NCBI RefSeq assembly: GCF_000316665.1
Contig: NC_019678.1
Location: 4,774,001 to 4,838,000, forward strand
Source of the DNA: Rivularia sp. PCC 7116
GTDB lineage: Bacteria; Cyanobacteriota; Cyanobacteriia; Cyanobacteriales; Nostocaceae
DNA: 64,000 nucleotides
Direction of reading: 5' to 3'
Both the position numbers and the translations under genes were made by a program. Below, in pieces: positions 50,919 through 61,041 of the stretch (positions within the stretch are counted from its first letter, which is position 1; each line of letters begins with the position of its first letter). The notes beneath the pieces were generated by a model. The model had not been told where the DNA came from. It did not search any database and saw only the letters and a program-made list of their open reading frames with translations.

Positions 50919-51658
50919 GGGGAAACAGGGTGCCTTTGTTTTGTGTTGCTGTCAAACATCCCGATTGCGGTTGGTTGTTCTGCATTAGTCTATTTATGCA
51001 AGAAGCAACACCTGATGTTGATGTTTGACAGCTATACTTTTACATTTTTCATAATTATAAGTTGAACAAGTTTCAATTGATGCTGAAGAGAACGGGCAAG
51101 GCAAACAAATAACAAAAGACTTGGTCTAGTTGCGGTTTTTGCTACTATTTATTGATTTTTTTAACTTACCTCAAGAATATAGATTCATATATTTTTTTGC
51201 AAATAGCGATGATGTAAAATCGGTTTTTGCAATTATCGATTTTCAAATTTTATGCTTTTATACCTAATTGATTGCCGTTGTATGACGCTTTTAATACTAC
51301 TGATAGCGTCGGGGTTGACATTAAAAATTTTAAGAATGAAAACAATTTAAATGGGTGTTCGTCACAAGCCATTCTATCTGATGACAATTTATAGGCATTG
51401 ATACAAATCAGCGTATATTAACAGCACATTTTGCTATTTGCGATAACCACGGAAATTGTTAACGTAGTGCAATTGTCCGCTAGCTTGAATATAATCATGA
51501 ATGCTTTTAAATCATGATATTACCACATTTAGTATTTGCGATTGCTCAAATCTAAAAATCTTCATTGAGCTTTCACAATTTTACGTAAAACTTTTTTTAC
51601 CTTTATATGAAGTAAATGCTAGAATCCATCGAGTAGAATTTAAATATAGGATAATCAA
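50919..51658. other. Non-coding region after the parMR-like operon with overlapping hairpins
   Basis: 740 bp. GTGTTGCT (50943-50950) can pair with AGCAACAC (51004-51011), and GCTGTCAAACATC (50948-50960) can pair with GATGTTTGACAGC (51020-51032); the two stems share three bases and exclude each other. Further right, two near-identical units TTTTTGCAAATAGCGAT (51195-51211) and TTTTTGCAATTATCGAT (51226-51242) lie 31 bp apart, and GCTATTTG recurs at 51433-51440. The remainder is AT-rich upstream DNA of the mutase gene. Confidence 0.55.
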
Positions 51659-53095
51659 ATGCCAGTTGCCAGTAAATCCATTAAGTTTGGTACCGACGGA
51701 TGGCGCGGCGTTATTGGCGATGAGTTCACTTTTGAACGTTTAGCCTTGGTTGCACCAGTAGCCGCGCAAGTATTATTAAGTACATACGGGAAGATAGTAA
51801 ATAATCGTACCATCATTGTTGGTCACGACCGCCGATTTATGGCTGAAGATTTTGCTCGGTTTGTCGCCGACATTGTAACGGATGCGGGCTTTGATGTTGT
51901 ATTGACTGAAGATTTTGCTCCCACTCCTGCTTTTAGTTGGGCAGCAAAGGCTCAGAATGCATTGGGAGCATTGGTAATTACAGCTTCTCATAATCCAGGA
52001 AAATATTTAGGATTGAAGGTAAAAAGCTGCTTCGGTGGTTCCGTACCTCCGGAAGTCACAAAGGAAATTGAAAGTCTGCTGACACAGGAAGTATCTTTAA
52101 ATAGAGAAAAAGGTAAGATAGAAAGTTTTAATCCCTGGCAAAGCTATACCCAGGGATTAGAAGGCAAAGTCAATATTGACAAAATTCGAGATGCCATAAG
52201 TTCAGGTAAGCTGACTTTATTTACTGATGCAATGCATGGTGCATCCGCAGGTGGATTGGGAATGCTTTTAGGGGATAAAGTCCAAGAAATTAATAGCGAT
52301 CGCGATCCGTTATTTGAAGGTGGTGCCCCCGAACCTTTACCGAAGTATATTTCTAAGTTTATAAGTGTAATCAAAAATCACCGTAAAGCTAACCCTGAAG
52401 GTTTATCTGTGGGATTAGTTTTTGATGGAGATTGTGACAGAATTGCGGCTGTGGATGGGCAAGGAAACTTCCTAAGTTCGCAAATATTAATTCCGATACT
52501 TATCGATCATTTAACTCAGCGGCGCGGATTTACTGGTGAAATTGTCAAAACTGTCAGCGGTTCGGATTTAATTCCTTTGGTTGCAAAACTGCATAACTTG
52601 TCGCTATACGAAACCCCCGTAGGTTATAAGTACATCGCCGATAGGATGTTAGATGCAGAAGTTTTATTAGGTGGTGAAGAATCTGGTGGAATCGGTTATG
52701 GAAGCCATATTCCCGAACGAGATGCTCTGCTTTCGGCATTGTACGTTTTAGAAGCAATTGTAGAATCGGGAATGGATTTAGGTGACTATTACAGTCATTT
52801 ACAAAAACAAGTTAATTTTGATTCAGCATATGACCGTATCGATTTACCTCTCTCGGGCATGGAAGTACGGGAAAGACTTGTGCAACAATTGCAAAAAGAA
52901 CCGTTAAAAGAAATTGCAGGAAAGCAAGTAGTTGATTGTAAAACAATTGATGGCTACAAGTTCCGTCTTGATGACAACAGCTGGTTAATGATTCGCTTTA
53001 GCGGAACCGAACCAGTTTTACGCTTATACTGCGAAGCATCTAACCTTGATGAAGTACATAAAACCCTAGCTTGGGCAAAAAATTGGGCAGAATAA
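51659..53095 (+). CDS. Phosphoglucomutase/phosphomannomutase family protein
   Basis: 478 residues. Phosphoserine loop LVITASHNPGKYLGLK, metal loop VFDGDCDRIAAVDGQG, sugar loop GGEESGGIGYGSHIPERDA and phosphate loop RFSGTEPVLRLY: all four active-site segments of the alpha-D-phosphohexomutase superfamily are present. It interconverts hexose 1- and 6-phosphates (glucose, mannose or glucosamine) in the cytoplasm, feeding glycogen, cell-wall and polysaccharide synthesis. The superfamily cannot be split further by reading alone. The ATG at 51659 matches the family start. A MITE-like element is inserted three bases after its stop codon. Confidence 0.95.
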   Translation: MPVASKSIKFGTDGWRGVIGDEFTFERLALVAPVAAQVLLSTYGKIVNNRTIIVGHDRRFMAEDFARFVADIVTDAGFDVVLTEDFAPTPAFSWAAKAQNALGALVITASHNPGKYLGLKVKSCFGGSVPPEVTKEIESLLTQEVSLNREKGKIESFNPWQSYTQGLEGKVNIDKIRDAISSGKLTLFTDAMHGASAGGLGMLLGDKVQEINSDRDPLFEGGAPEPLPKYISKFISVIKNHRKANPEGLSVGLVFDGDCDRIAAVDGQGNFLSSQILIPILIDHLTQRRGFTGEIVKTVSGSDLIPLVAKLHNLSLYETPVGYKYIADRMLDAEVLLGGEESGGIGYGSHIPERDALLSALYVLEAIVESGMDLGDYYSHLQKQVNFDSAYDRIDLPLSGMEVRERLVQQLQKEPLKEIAGKQVVDCKTIDGYKFRLDDNSWLMIRFSGTEPVLRLYCEASNLDEVHKTLAWAKNWAE

Positions 53096-53098
53096 TTG

Positions 53099-53229
53099 GC
53101 GTTGCTGAATAAAAATATAAAGTCGTGATTTCACATTGCTTGAGATGTAGCATTGCTATTTCTCTACAAGGGTTGCAGATTTGCGACGAAACGTAGGTAA
53201 ATATAATTCATATCTGAATTCAGCAACGC
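53099..53229. mobile_element. MITE-like element with GCGTTGCTGAAT terminal inverted repeats
   Basis: Perfect 12-bp ends, GCGTTGCTGAAT (53099-53110) and ATTCAGCAACGC (53218-53229), bound a 131-bp element. The flanks are AGAATAATTG (53089-53098) and AGAATTATTG (53230-53239), nine of ten identical and in direct orientation, which looks like a target-site duplication. The left flank includes the stop codon of the mutase gene. There is no internal gene. Confidence 0.75.
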
Positions 53230-53402
53230 AGAATTATTGGACACCTTGGAATGAGATGATGGGGACATTATTTAAGTAGCGAGTAACCAGTAGCGAGTCA
53301 CGAATGGTTGCTTTATCCGAAGTAAGCTTCTACTTGCTACTTACTACTCATTCATAACTCCACAAGCAAATAACCATTAGCAACAGTCCAAGTATTGAAA
53401 TT

Positions 53403-53975
53403 ATGAAATTAGTCGTAGCCACCTCAAACCCAGGCAAATTAAAAGAATTGCAAAAATATCTTGCGGATTTAAATTGGGATTTAGTTCTCAAACCCCAAGA
53501 ATTAGAAGTTGAAGAAACTGGCGATACTTTTGAGGAGAATGCTCGTTTAAAAGCTTCAGAAGTGGCAATTGCGACGAATAGTTGGGCTATAGCCGATGAT
53601 TCTGGTTTGCAGGTAGATGCATTAAATGGCGCACCAGGAGTTTATTCTGCACGCTACGGTGCTAACGATTCCGGACGTATTGCTAGATTATTAACAGAAT
53701 TAGGAAACGAAACCAATAGAGGCGCACAATTTGCTTGCGCGATCGCCCTTGCTCGTCCTGATGGCACAATTGCTTTAGAGTCTGAAGGTGTATGCCGGGG
53801 TGAAATTCTTTATAAAACCAGGGGTGATGGTGGCTTTGGTTACGATCCAATTTTTTACGTTCCGCATTTGCAGTTAACCTTTGCCCAGATGAATTCAGAG
53901 CTAAAGCGCTCAGTTAGTCATCGAGGTAAAGCGATGGAGGGTTTACTTCCTCAGATTGAAAAATTAATAGTATGA
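53403..53975 (+). CDS. rdgB: dITP/XTP pyrophosphatase (non-canonical purine NTPase)
   Basis: 190 residues. The N-terminus LVVATSNPGKLKELQKYL and the motifs TGDTFEENARLKA, AIADDSGLQVDALNGAPGVYSARYG and GDGGFGYDPIFY are those of the RdgB/Ham1 family. It removes dITP and XTP from the nucleotide pool to avoid misincorporation. The last part, FAQMNSELKRSVSHRGKAM, is the substrate-binding SHR motif. It faces glnB across a short gap with a shared hairpin. Confidence 0.96.
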   Translation: MKLVVATSNPGKLKELQKYLADLNWDLVLKPQELEVEETGDTFEENARLKASEVAIATNSWAIADDSGLQVDALNGAPGVYSARYGANDSGRIARLLTELGNETNRGAQFACAIALARPDGTIALESEGVCRGEILYKTRGDGGFGYDPIFYVPHLQLTFAQMNSELKRSVSHRGKAMEGLLPQIEKLIV

Positions 53976-54018
53976 AAAAAAGAAGCGTAAGGAATCCATC
54001 CTTCATGCCCCACGCTTC
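53976..54018 (-). terminator. Intrinsic terminator of glnB
   Basis: On the minus strand GAAGCGT (54018-54012) pairs with ACGCTTC (53988-53982), with a further GGA/TCC pair in the loop, and seven T follow (53981-53975). It starts 17 bases after the glnB stop and ends at the rdgB stop codon. Confidence 0.85.
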
Positions 54019-54034
54019 CAAGTTCATGGCTTTG

Positions 54035-54928
<894 letters not shown>

Positions 54929-55543
54929 CTATTGCGAGCTAGTATGATTTTCCAATAAAGGGCGTACAACTACATAACCTGCCCCAAAACCCATAACAAT
55001 AATAAAAACAATTGCTAAAATCAGCCACCAACCGCTGACTTGTGACAACTCTGATTCATCATCGTAATAATAGCTTACTTGTTCTTCCTCTATAAACACT
55101 GGTTCTGGCAGAGGTTCAAAAAATTCAGTTACATTATGGGCAACTGCTGAAGTACGAGAGCGTCTCACCTGCTCTTGAGGTGCTTCTTGAGATCTATAAT
55201 GTCGTTTTGTTGGTGCATATTGCTTCTTTTTTGTTCTTGCTGATGTTTGATTAAAAGAATGATTTGGCTTATTAGTGGAAGCAACCTCAGTTGAATAATT
55301 TGGAGAATTTACCGCGTTTTGTAAATGCAATACAGCATTGACAGTTTTCGCAATTTCTTGACGAAGTACATGATTTTCCTGGGCTAAATGTTCGTTTTGT
55401 TGATTCAGCTGATGTATGGCAGCTTGTGCCATTTGCAACTCTGCTGATAGTTCGCGGTATACACTCACCGGTACGGAAGCAGAGTAAGGCTGATTATGCG
55501 ATCCTGACGATTGGTTGTAAGCAGAGTCTGTAATTGTTCGCAT
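54929..55543 (-). CDS. Coiled-coil protein with C-terminal membrane anchor, unknown
   Basis: 204 residues. Residues about 26-72 form a coiled coil (SVYRELSAELQMAQAAIHQL, then NEHLAQENHVLRQEI). A Ser/Thr/Arg/Lys-rich disordered stretch follows (about 80-130), then an acidic segment and one membrane helix near the C-terminus (WWLILAIVFIIVMGFGAGYV, about 171-190). This is a tail-anchored protein with a large cytoplasmic coil, a layout seen in cell-shape or septum factors. I do not recognise a family, so no function is given. Minus strand, between glnB and thiD. Confidence 0.7.
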   Translation of the reverse strand: MRTITDSAYNQSSGSHNQPYSASVPVSVYRELSAELQMAQAAIHQLNQQNEHLAQENHVLRQEIAKTVNAVLHLQNAVNSPNYSTEVASTNKPNHSFNQTSARTKKKQYAPTKRHYRSQEAPQEQVRRSRTSAVAHNVTEFFEPLPEPVFIEEEQVSYYYDDESELSQVSGWWLILAIVFIIVMGFGAGYVVVRPLLENHTSSQ

Positions 55544-55791
55544 GGGTATAAGATTTCAAAAAGCAATGCTGTTCTGGTTTACTACAAACATAATCTGCAA
55601 GCATTAGAAAATTTTAAACATACATGAAAATAATACAAGAAAGCCTTGCAAACAAAAAAATATGTTTACTGAGTTTTACAACGAAAGCATACCAGTAAAC
55701 TTATCATTTAAAATTAAATTGTCCAGGCGCTATGGTGACAAATATCATGCGATAACTAACTATATAAAATATATTTTCAACGTCATATAGT

Positions 55792-56613
55792 TTATTCTCT
55801 TAGTAAAGGAAAAAAGTGTCCTACAGGACCTTGTCCTTTGCCGATGTCTAAAGAATGATTCAATGCATAAGAAACATATTCTTTAGCTTGACGTGCTGCT
55901 TTAAATAAACCATCGCCTCGTGCTAAATTAGCGGCGAGCGCAGCCGATAAAGTGCAGCCTGTTCCATGAGTATTTTTGGTAGAAACTAATTGTATAAGCA
56001 AAGTTTCAAGGTTTTTGCCATCAAACCAAATATCGATTCCGCGCAAACTTCCCTGCATTCCACCGCCTTTAACCAAAACAGCTTTTACCTTTAACTTTTC
56101 GTAAATGGTTTGGGCTGCTGTTTTCATATCGTCAAGGGTTTTAATTTCTAAGCCACTAAGAATTTGCGCTTCATATCGGTTAGGAGTCAAAACAGTAGCT
56201 AGAGGTATGAGAGAATCGCGAAGGGTTTTCACGGCTGCGTCATCAATTAGTTGTGCTCCCGTGCGCGATACCATTACCGGATCTACTACTAAGTTGGGAA
56301 TTTGCAGAGTCTCTACTTGCTTGACAACAGTAGCAATGATTTCTTGATTGAGCAACATCCCAGTCTTGGCTGACTGAACTCCGATATCTTCGCATACTGC
56401 CCGAATTTGTTGCTCAACTGCTTCTTTTGGCATTGCATCAACCCTTGTTACGCCTAAAGTATTTTGTGCGGTAACGCAGGTAATGGCGCTAGTTCCGTGG
56501 ACGCAATGAAAAGCAAAGGTACGCAAATCGGCTTGAATCCCCGCACCACCACCGCTATCGGAACCAGCAATAGTTAAAGCAACGGGCACCTTAGATGTTG
56601 TAGTGGTGTTCAT
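55792..56613 (-). CDS. thiD: Hydroxymethylpyrimidine/phosphomethylpyrimidine kinase
   Basis: 273 residues. ALTIAGSDSGGGAGIQADL at the N-terminus, VVDPVMVSRTGAQLIDD, LTPNRYEAQILSG and NTHGTGCTLSAALAANLARG are the ThiD/PfkB-type motifs, with the catalytic Asp-containing GTGCTLSA loop. It phosphorylates HMP to HMP-PP for thiamine synthesis, the step after ThiC (40180-41562). No riboswitch is visible upstream. Length is normal. It stands alone on the minus strand. Confidence 0.95.
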   Translation of the reverse strand: MNTTTTSKVPVALTIAGSDSGGGAGIQADLRTFAFHCVHGTSAITCVTAQNTLGVTRVDAMPKEAVEQQIRAVCEDIGVQSAKTGMLLNQEIIATVVKQVETLQIPNLVVDPVMVSRTGAQLIDDAAVKTLRDSLIPLATVLTPNRYEAQILSGLEIKTLDDMKTAAQTIYEKLKVKAVLVKGGGMQGSLRGIDIWFDGKNLETLLIQLVSTKNTHGTGCTLSAALAANLARGDGLFKAARQAKEYVSYALNHSLDIGKGQGPVGHFFPLLRE

Positions 56614-56766
56614 TTATCTATTTTTAAATACGCATTATAAACTATGACATTAAAATACATGATTAAAGGCATTTTAATCTTGCTCAAGGTGTAACAATTT
56701 CAAATTGTATCTTCTATTAGAATGTGTGATTTACCTTGAAGAAGCCTGTTAAGTTTTTTTACCTAT

Positions 56767-57195
56767 TTAGTCAACATTTTTAATTCTTTGTAATTCATCT
56801 TGAAGAAACTTTCCCCATTCTCCCGCTAAGGGTATTTCTGTAAAAGGCACGCGAATAACCTTAGAATTTTCTAAGAAAAGAAATTCTAATTCAACTTTTC
56901 GGGCTTTTCTTGGCAATTCATTTATCTTTATAGATTTGTCATCTATCAATAGATTGATATCCCTAATATGATTTAAAGAAAACTTTTCTAGATCGGCAAT
57001 ACCTTTAACAGTCGGTTTACCCCAAGTAAGTTCGTTTCCTTTTTGAGCTAAAACTGCGTAAATATCATATTTTGCTCGATCAAAATTTTGCGCCCAAATA
57101 CGATAGCCTTCAACTTTTTTATATTCTCTAGAACCTTGCCAAGCTAGCCAAATAAATGCCACTAGCAAAGGTAGCCATAAAAGTCCGCGTTCCAT
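56767..57195 (-). CDS. Small membrane-anchored protein, unknown
   Basis: 142 residues. MERGLLWLPLLVAFIWLAWQGSREYKKVEGY gives one N-terminal membrane helix (about 4-21). The soluble part begins with YRIWAQNFDRAKYDIYAVLAQ and has a central beta-rich segment (VELEFLFLENSKVIRVPFTEI) and a closing helix. There are no catalytic motifs I can name. It resembles conserved cyanobacterial hypothetical proteins with a signal-anchor. It is transcribed divergently from the subtilase gene, with about 230 bp between. Confidence 0.7.
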   Translation of the reverse strand: MERGLLWLPLLVAFIWLAWQGSREYKKVEGYRIWAQNFDRAKYDIYAVLAQKGNELTWGKPTVKGIADLEKFSLNHIRDINLLIDDKSIKINELPRKARKVELEFLFLENSKVIRVPFTEIPLAGEWGKFLQDELQRIKNVD

Positions 57196-57427
57196 AAAGT
57201 AACCTATGATTTAACCTAAACTTTTGCTTCAAATAGTCAAATTAAATGAAACTTACGTAACAATAAAGAAAATGTGAGATTCGGTTGGGTTTCATCTCAT
57301 CAAGAATTAGGCTTACACCCTTCCAGTTCTTATAATGCTGGTAAATATGCTTCTTTCTTCAAGCAAGATGGCTAGGTGTGAGCTATGGTAGTGTTCAAAC
57401 TAACAAAGAGCGACCTTTTAAAATCAA

Positions 57428-59302
57428 ATGAAAAAACTCATATTATTTTGTTTGTTTGTCATCGGGTTGAGTTTTGCTTTGTTAACTTTTGTTAACCTAA
57501 AGGGACTTGCAGCTCGTGGTGAATTTGAAACAATTGTGTTGGATTTCCGGGAAGATATTCCCGTCGAGGAATTGCAGCAAGATTTGCAAGCAATAGCACA
57601 AAAGTACAATGTAACTCCCAAATTAGATAATCAATTTTCTAAAAAGGATAATGTATATATTATCAAAGGGGATCGGCAGCGAGTCAAAAATCTGCGTAAG
57701 TCAGAATTTGCTCAAGACACGGAATTTATAGAGCCAAATTACATATATAAAATTCCCGAATCTGGGAATCCCGAAGAAGATAAAATTGCTAGAGAAGCTG
57801 AATATTTACAGTCTTCTGAAGATATCATCGAAGAAGTTAAGCCAAGTCTGAAAGGTGCTAACGACCCGCTTTACGCTCAACAGTGGCATTTACATAATAT
57901 TAACGTTGAAGGAGCTTGGGATAAAAATAGAGGTAAAGGCGTAACGGTAGCCGTGATTGATACTGGTGTTACCAAGGTACGCGATTTAGTTGAAACTGAG
58001 TTTGCTAAAGGCTACGACTTCGTTAACGATAGAGAAAACGCTTCAGATGACAACGGGCATGGTACCCACGTTGCTGGCACCATCGCTCAAGCAACCAATA
58101 ACAGTTACGGTGTCGCCGGAGTCGCTTACGAAGCTCGTTTAATGCCTTTGAAGGTTCTTAGCGATTATGGTGGCGGTACGATTGCCGATATTGCCGAAGC
58201 GATTAAATTTGCAGCCGATAACGGTGCAGATGTGATTAATATGAGCTTAGGTGGTGGTGGTGAAAGCCAATTAATGAAAGATGCAATTAATTACGCTCAC
58301 AGCAAAGGAGTAGTAATTATTGCTGCTGCTGGTAACGAAAACCAAAATGCTGCGTCTTATCCCGCACGTTATCCAAATGTATTCGCAGTTTCCGCTTTAG
58401 GTCCTGACGGGCAAAAAGCGCCTTATTCTAATTATGGTGCTGGGGTTGATATTTCTGCTCCAGGTGGTAGCGATGCTGGCAAAGTTTTGCAAGCAACCGT
58501 TGATATGGATAGCAAAGGTGAAGAAGTTTTTCTTGGCTTGCAGGGTACAAGTATGGCTTCACCTCATGTTGCTGGCGTTGCTGCATTAGTTAAAGCTGCT
58601 GGAGTAGAAGAACCAGACGAAATTGTTAAAGTTCTGGCAAAATCAGCAAGAGTTATTCAAGATGACGGCTTAAACTACTACGGAGCCGGACAGTTAAATG
58701 CTGAGGCAGCAGTATCCCTTGCCGAGCAAGGAATAATTAGTTTCCAAGACTTCTTTCGTTGGTTGCGCGATAGCGGTTATCTAAATCCTGGTTTTTGGAT
58801 TGACGGAGGTATGGTAGCACTTCTACCTAAGATTTTGATGGTAGTGGGTTCTTACTTGTTAGCTTGGTTTTTACGAGTTTATTTCCCCTTTACCATGACT
58901 TGGACTTTAGCCAGCGGTTTGGTGAGTGGTAGCTCTGGATTATTTTTCCTCAAAGGATTTTACATCTTTGACCTTCCTCAATGGCCTTTTCGCTTATTAG
59001 GTAGCTCTATTCCGGAATTAGGTAATACATTACAGGGAACTAATCCTTTTAACCCATTATTTGCAAGCGTTTTAGCTCCTCTTGTCCTAATGGCACTACT
59101 TTTAGGCAATTCTAGATGGAAATGGTTTGCAATCGGCTCTAGCTTGGGTGTTGCAGCTTGTTTAGCTGTAAGTTCTATCACAGATCCAGCAGTTTGGGGT
59201 TTGGGAAGTGGTATTTTAGCTCGTGGTTTTTTAATAGCTAACGCAGTTCTGTGCTTCATTCTGGCTCGCTTTGCAGTCAAAAATGAAGAACAACCAGTTT
59301 AG
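57428..59302 (+). CDS. Subtilisin-like (S8) serine protease with C-terminal multi-pass membrane domain
   Basis: 624 residues. Signal/anchor helix (about 3-22), propeptide-like region (about 35-110), then the S8 catalytic domain with Asp178 (TVAVIDTGVTK), His211 (DDNGHGTHVAGTIA), oxyanion Asn303 (AAAGNEN) and Ser375 (QGTSMASPHVAG). After residue 435 come at least four hydrophobic helices (MVVGSYLLAWFLRVYF, GLVSGSSGLFFLKGFY, VLAPLVLMALLLG, GFLIANAVLCFILARF). The protease domain should face the periplasm, tethered to the membrane by its C-terminus. Subtilases are usually secreted free, so this fusion is notable. Substrate unknown. Confidence 0.9.
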   Translation: MKKLILFCLFVIGLSFALLTFVNLKGLAARGEFETIVLDFREDIPVEELQQDLQAIAQKYNVTPKLDNQFSKKDNVYIIKGDRQRVKNLRKSEFAQDTEFIEPNYIYKIPESGNPEEDKIAREAEYLQSSEDIIEEVKPSLKGANDPLYAQQWHLHNINVEGAWDKNRGKGVTVAVIDTGVTKVRDLVETEFAKGYDFVNDRENASDDNGHGTHVAGTIAQATNNSYGVAGVAYEARLMPLKVLSDYGGGTIADIAEAIKFAADNGADVINMSLGGGGESQLMKDAINYAHSKGVVIIAAAGNENQNAASYPARYPNVFAVSALGPDGQKAPYSNYGAGVDISAPGGSDAGKVLQATVDMDSKGEEVFLGLQGTSMASPHVAGVAALVKAAGVEEPDEIVKVLAKSARVIQDDGLNYYGAGQLNAEAAVSLAEQGIISFQDFFRWLRDSGYLNPGFWIDGGMVALLPKILMVVGSYLLAWFLRVYFPFTMTWTLASGLVSGSSGLFFLKGFYIFDLPQWPFRLLGSSIPELGNTLQGTNPFNPLFASVLAPLVLMALLLGNSRWKWFAIGSSLGVAACLAVSSITDPAVWGLGSGILARGFLIANAVLCFILARFAVKNEEQPV

Positions 59303-59614
59303 ATAGTTAGCAGCTTTCTTCCCAACCGCAGCAGAAGGGGAGCTTCCCGCAGCAAGTAGCGACTGCGGGAATACAACCCCACCTCTTGCATACAAAACAA
59401 ATACGTAACAGCTTAATTGCTCGCTGTTGATACTTCTAATAACTAATAATTAATAACTACAGCAATGGCCGCAATTGTCATAAGGCTTTGGTTGGTGCGT
59501 GACAGGAAAACCTTATTATCGCCTTAGAAATCAAGCGAACTGTCACAGCACCCTACAAGCAAAATGTGCCAGTTGCGTAAGTCCTAAACTAGTAACTAGC
59601 AACCAATAACTAAG
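59303..59614. other. Repeat-containing intergenic region
   Basis: 312 bp. GGTGCGTGACAG (59494-59505) pairs with CTGTCACAGCACC (59540-59552) apart from one bulged A. A solo copy of the terminal repeat seen at 46288-46451, GTTGCGTAAGTCCT, is at 59573-59586. No coding frame. These are remnants of small mobile elements. Confidence 0.65.
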
Positions 59615-59842
59615 ATGAGTATTAAAGTCAAAGGTACTGTTGAACGTCGTGATATCGGCATGGGCGCTTGGGCATTTATCAGTGAAGATGGTAAGACTTA
59701 TGAAATTATGAGAGGAGCAGATAAAGCCTTACTTCAAGCCGGACAAAAAGCAGAAGTCACTGGTGATGTACGTGAAGATATAATGAGTGCTGCTATGATT
59801 GGTCCGATGTTAGAAGTCAAATCTTTTAACATTACTAATTGA
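59615..59842 (+). CDS. Small beta-rich protein, unknown
   Basis: 75 residues: MSIKVKGTVERRDIGMGAWA, then DGKTYEIMRGADKALLQAGQ and AEVTGDVREDIMSAAMIGP. The pattern of a short beta barrel with a turn and DGKTYE loop recalls OB-fold-like single-domain proteins of the DUF5818 kind, but I am not sure. No signal or membrane helix. It follows the subtilase gene by 312 bp of repeats and is followed by a GTAGAGATGCG inverted repeat (59851-59906). Confidence 0.65.
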   Translation: MSIKVKGTVERRDIGMGAWAFISEDGKTYEIMRGADKALLQAGQKAEVTGDVREDIMSAAMIGPMLEVKSFNITN

Positions 59843-59850
59843 TAGTTTTT

Positions 59851-59906
59851 GTAGAGATGCGTGAATATGCAGCCTGCACGCAAGAAGTTATATCGCGTCT
59901 CTACAA
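59851..59906. repeat. GTAGAGACG-type inverted repeat, copy 3
   Basis: GTAGAGATGCG (59851-59861) and CGCGTCTCTAC (59894-59904) pair with one mismatch; the plus strand has TTTTT before and AAAA after. It sits between two convergent genes and may act as a bidirectional terminator. It shares its core with the repeats at 20085-20110 and 41583-41609. Confidence 0.65.
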
Positions 59907-59943
59907 AATAAAAAAATTCAAATTTATTGTAAACAAATTCTAA

Positions 59944-60261
59944 CTAATTGTTATTTTCACCAAGAACTGATTGTAAGCGAGTTCTGAATTCTCCTTTAGG
60001 ATGTCCTCCTTTCACTTCACCTAAAATCTTGACTTCTTCTTCTGGAGAATCACAGACAATATAAGTAGGCCATCCCATTTCTGACTTATCGGGATACTGT
60101 GTTAATAAAACTTTACGATACTTGCGGTAAGTTGCGGTATCCTGCATTTTGACATCAATAAATTCTAAACCAAGCTCTTGGGCTACCTTTTGGTCATAAA
60201 AAGACATTTTGTGGCAAATGCCACAGTCTTCACTAGAAAACTTAATTACAGCTAAAGTCAT
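59944..60261 (-). CDS. Thioredoxin-family protein with CGIC active site
   Basis: 105 residues. VIKFSSEDCGICHKMSFYDQ places a CxxC redox pair at residues about 13 and 16, and WPTYIVCD holds the cis-Pro equivalent; GEVKGGHPKGEFRTRL ends the fold. It looks like a small soluble thioredoxin-like protein of the kind found only in cyanobacteria and plastids. The redox partner is unknown; NTRC (20357-21721) is not adjacent. Start ATG at 60261. Confidence 0.85.
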   Translation of the reverse strand: MTLAVIKFSSEDCGICHKMSFYDQKVAQELGLEFIDVKMQDTATYRKYRKVLLTQYPDKSEMGWPTYIVCDSPEEEVKILGEVKGGHPKGEFRTRLQSVLGENNN

Positions 60262-61041
60262 AATCTTAAAGTTTTTGGGCTATTTCGTTGTTTATTAAAT
60301 ACAAAACGAAATCATATCATACAAAGTAATTTCCAACCGGGGAACTTTTCATCTCTTAAAATCGACTGGTGATATCAAGTGAGATATGTGGCTTCATAAA
60401 CACGCTGAAACCTGGAATAACGATTCGTAAGCACGCAGGTTATCCAGAACAAGTAATGCCTAGCCATTACGCTAAATTTCACAATAACTTTTAGGGCGCG
60501 ATTTACCTCTCATATTTTCGATCAGCTATTAGCTGCTATTTTTTCGTTAAGTATATTATCCGTTGATACGTAAATACAGGGAAATATTTAAAGATAATAT
60601 ATACATTGCCGATTTTCTACTTAGACAATATACATAGGCATAAATGCGGAAAAATATTGAAAGATAGCCAAAAACTTACGATGTGTTAATGGATTCGCAA
60701 CTTTTAAATAGCTTCTACCAAAAGCCCATGCATCAAGGCTATAAAAATAAATTAAGCAAATCTAAAAGCTTTGCGAAAGGTGCAAACATTTGATGAAACT
60801 GTGTTACATTAAATACACTACTTAAATAGGTTTTACTAGCTGTTGTTTATTAGAGGCTATACTCTAATAACAGATTAGTGAAAACAGTGAATTTAAGTCG
60901 TTTTGCTTAAGAAAAAACCCTTAGTGGTATTTGACTTTCTTGTCTAAAGTGATTAACTTGTATTCAACAACTTCATTTACCTGGGTAAAACTCAGTTCTC
61001 CAGATAGATTAGTCAACAAGAACTTATATTTGACTAACTTA
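60262..61041. other. Non-coding region upstream of the NsiR1 array
   Basis: 780 bp without genes. AT-rich, no repeat of the array unit. TCCAGA at 60999-61004, 45 bases before the first hairpin, is a possible weak version of the TCCGGA element that precedes each other copy. Confidence 0.5.

Noticed and set aside
51501-51743. Plus-strand frame of 80 codons overlapping the mutase gene start
   Set aside because: It overlaps the well-supported mutase start in another frame and has no family similarity.
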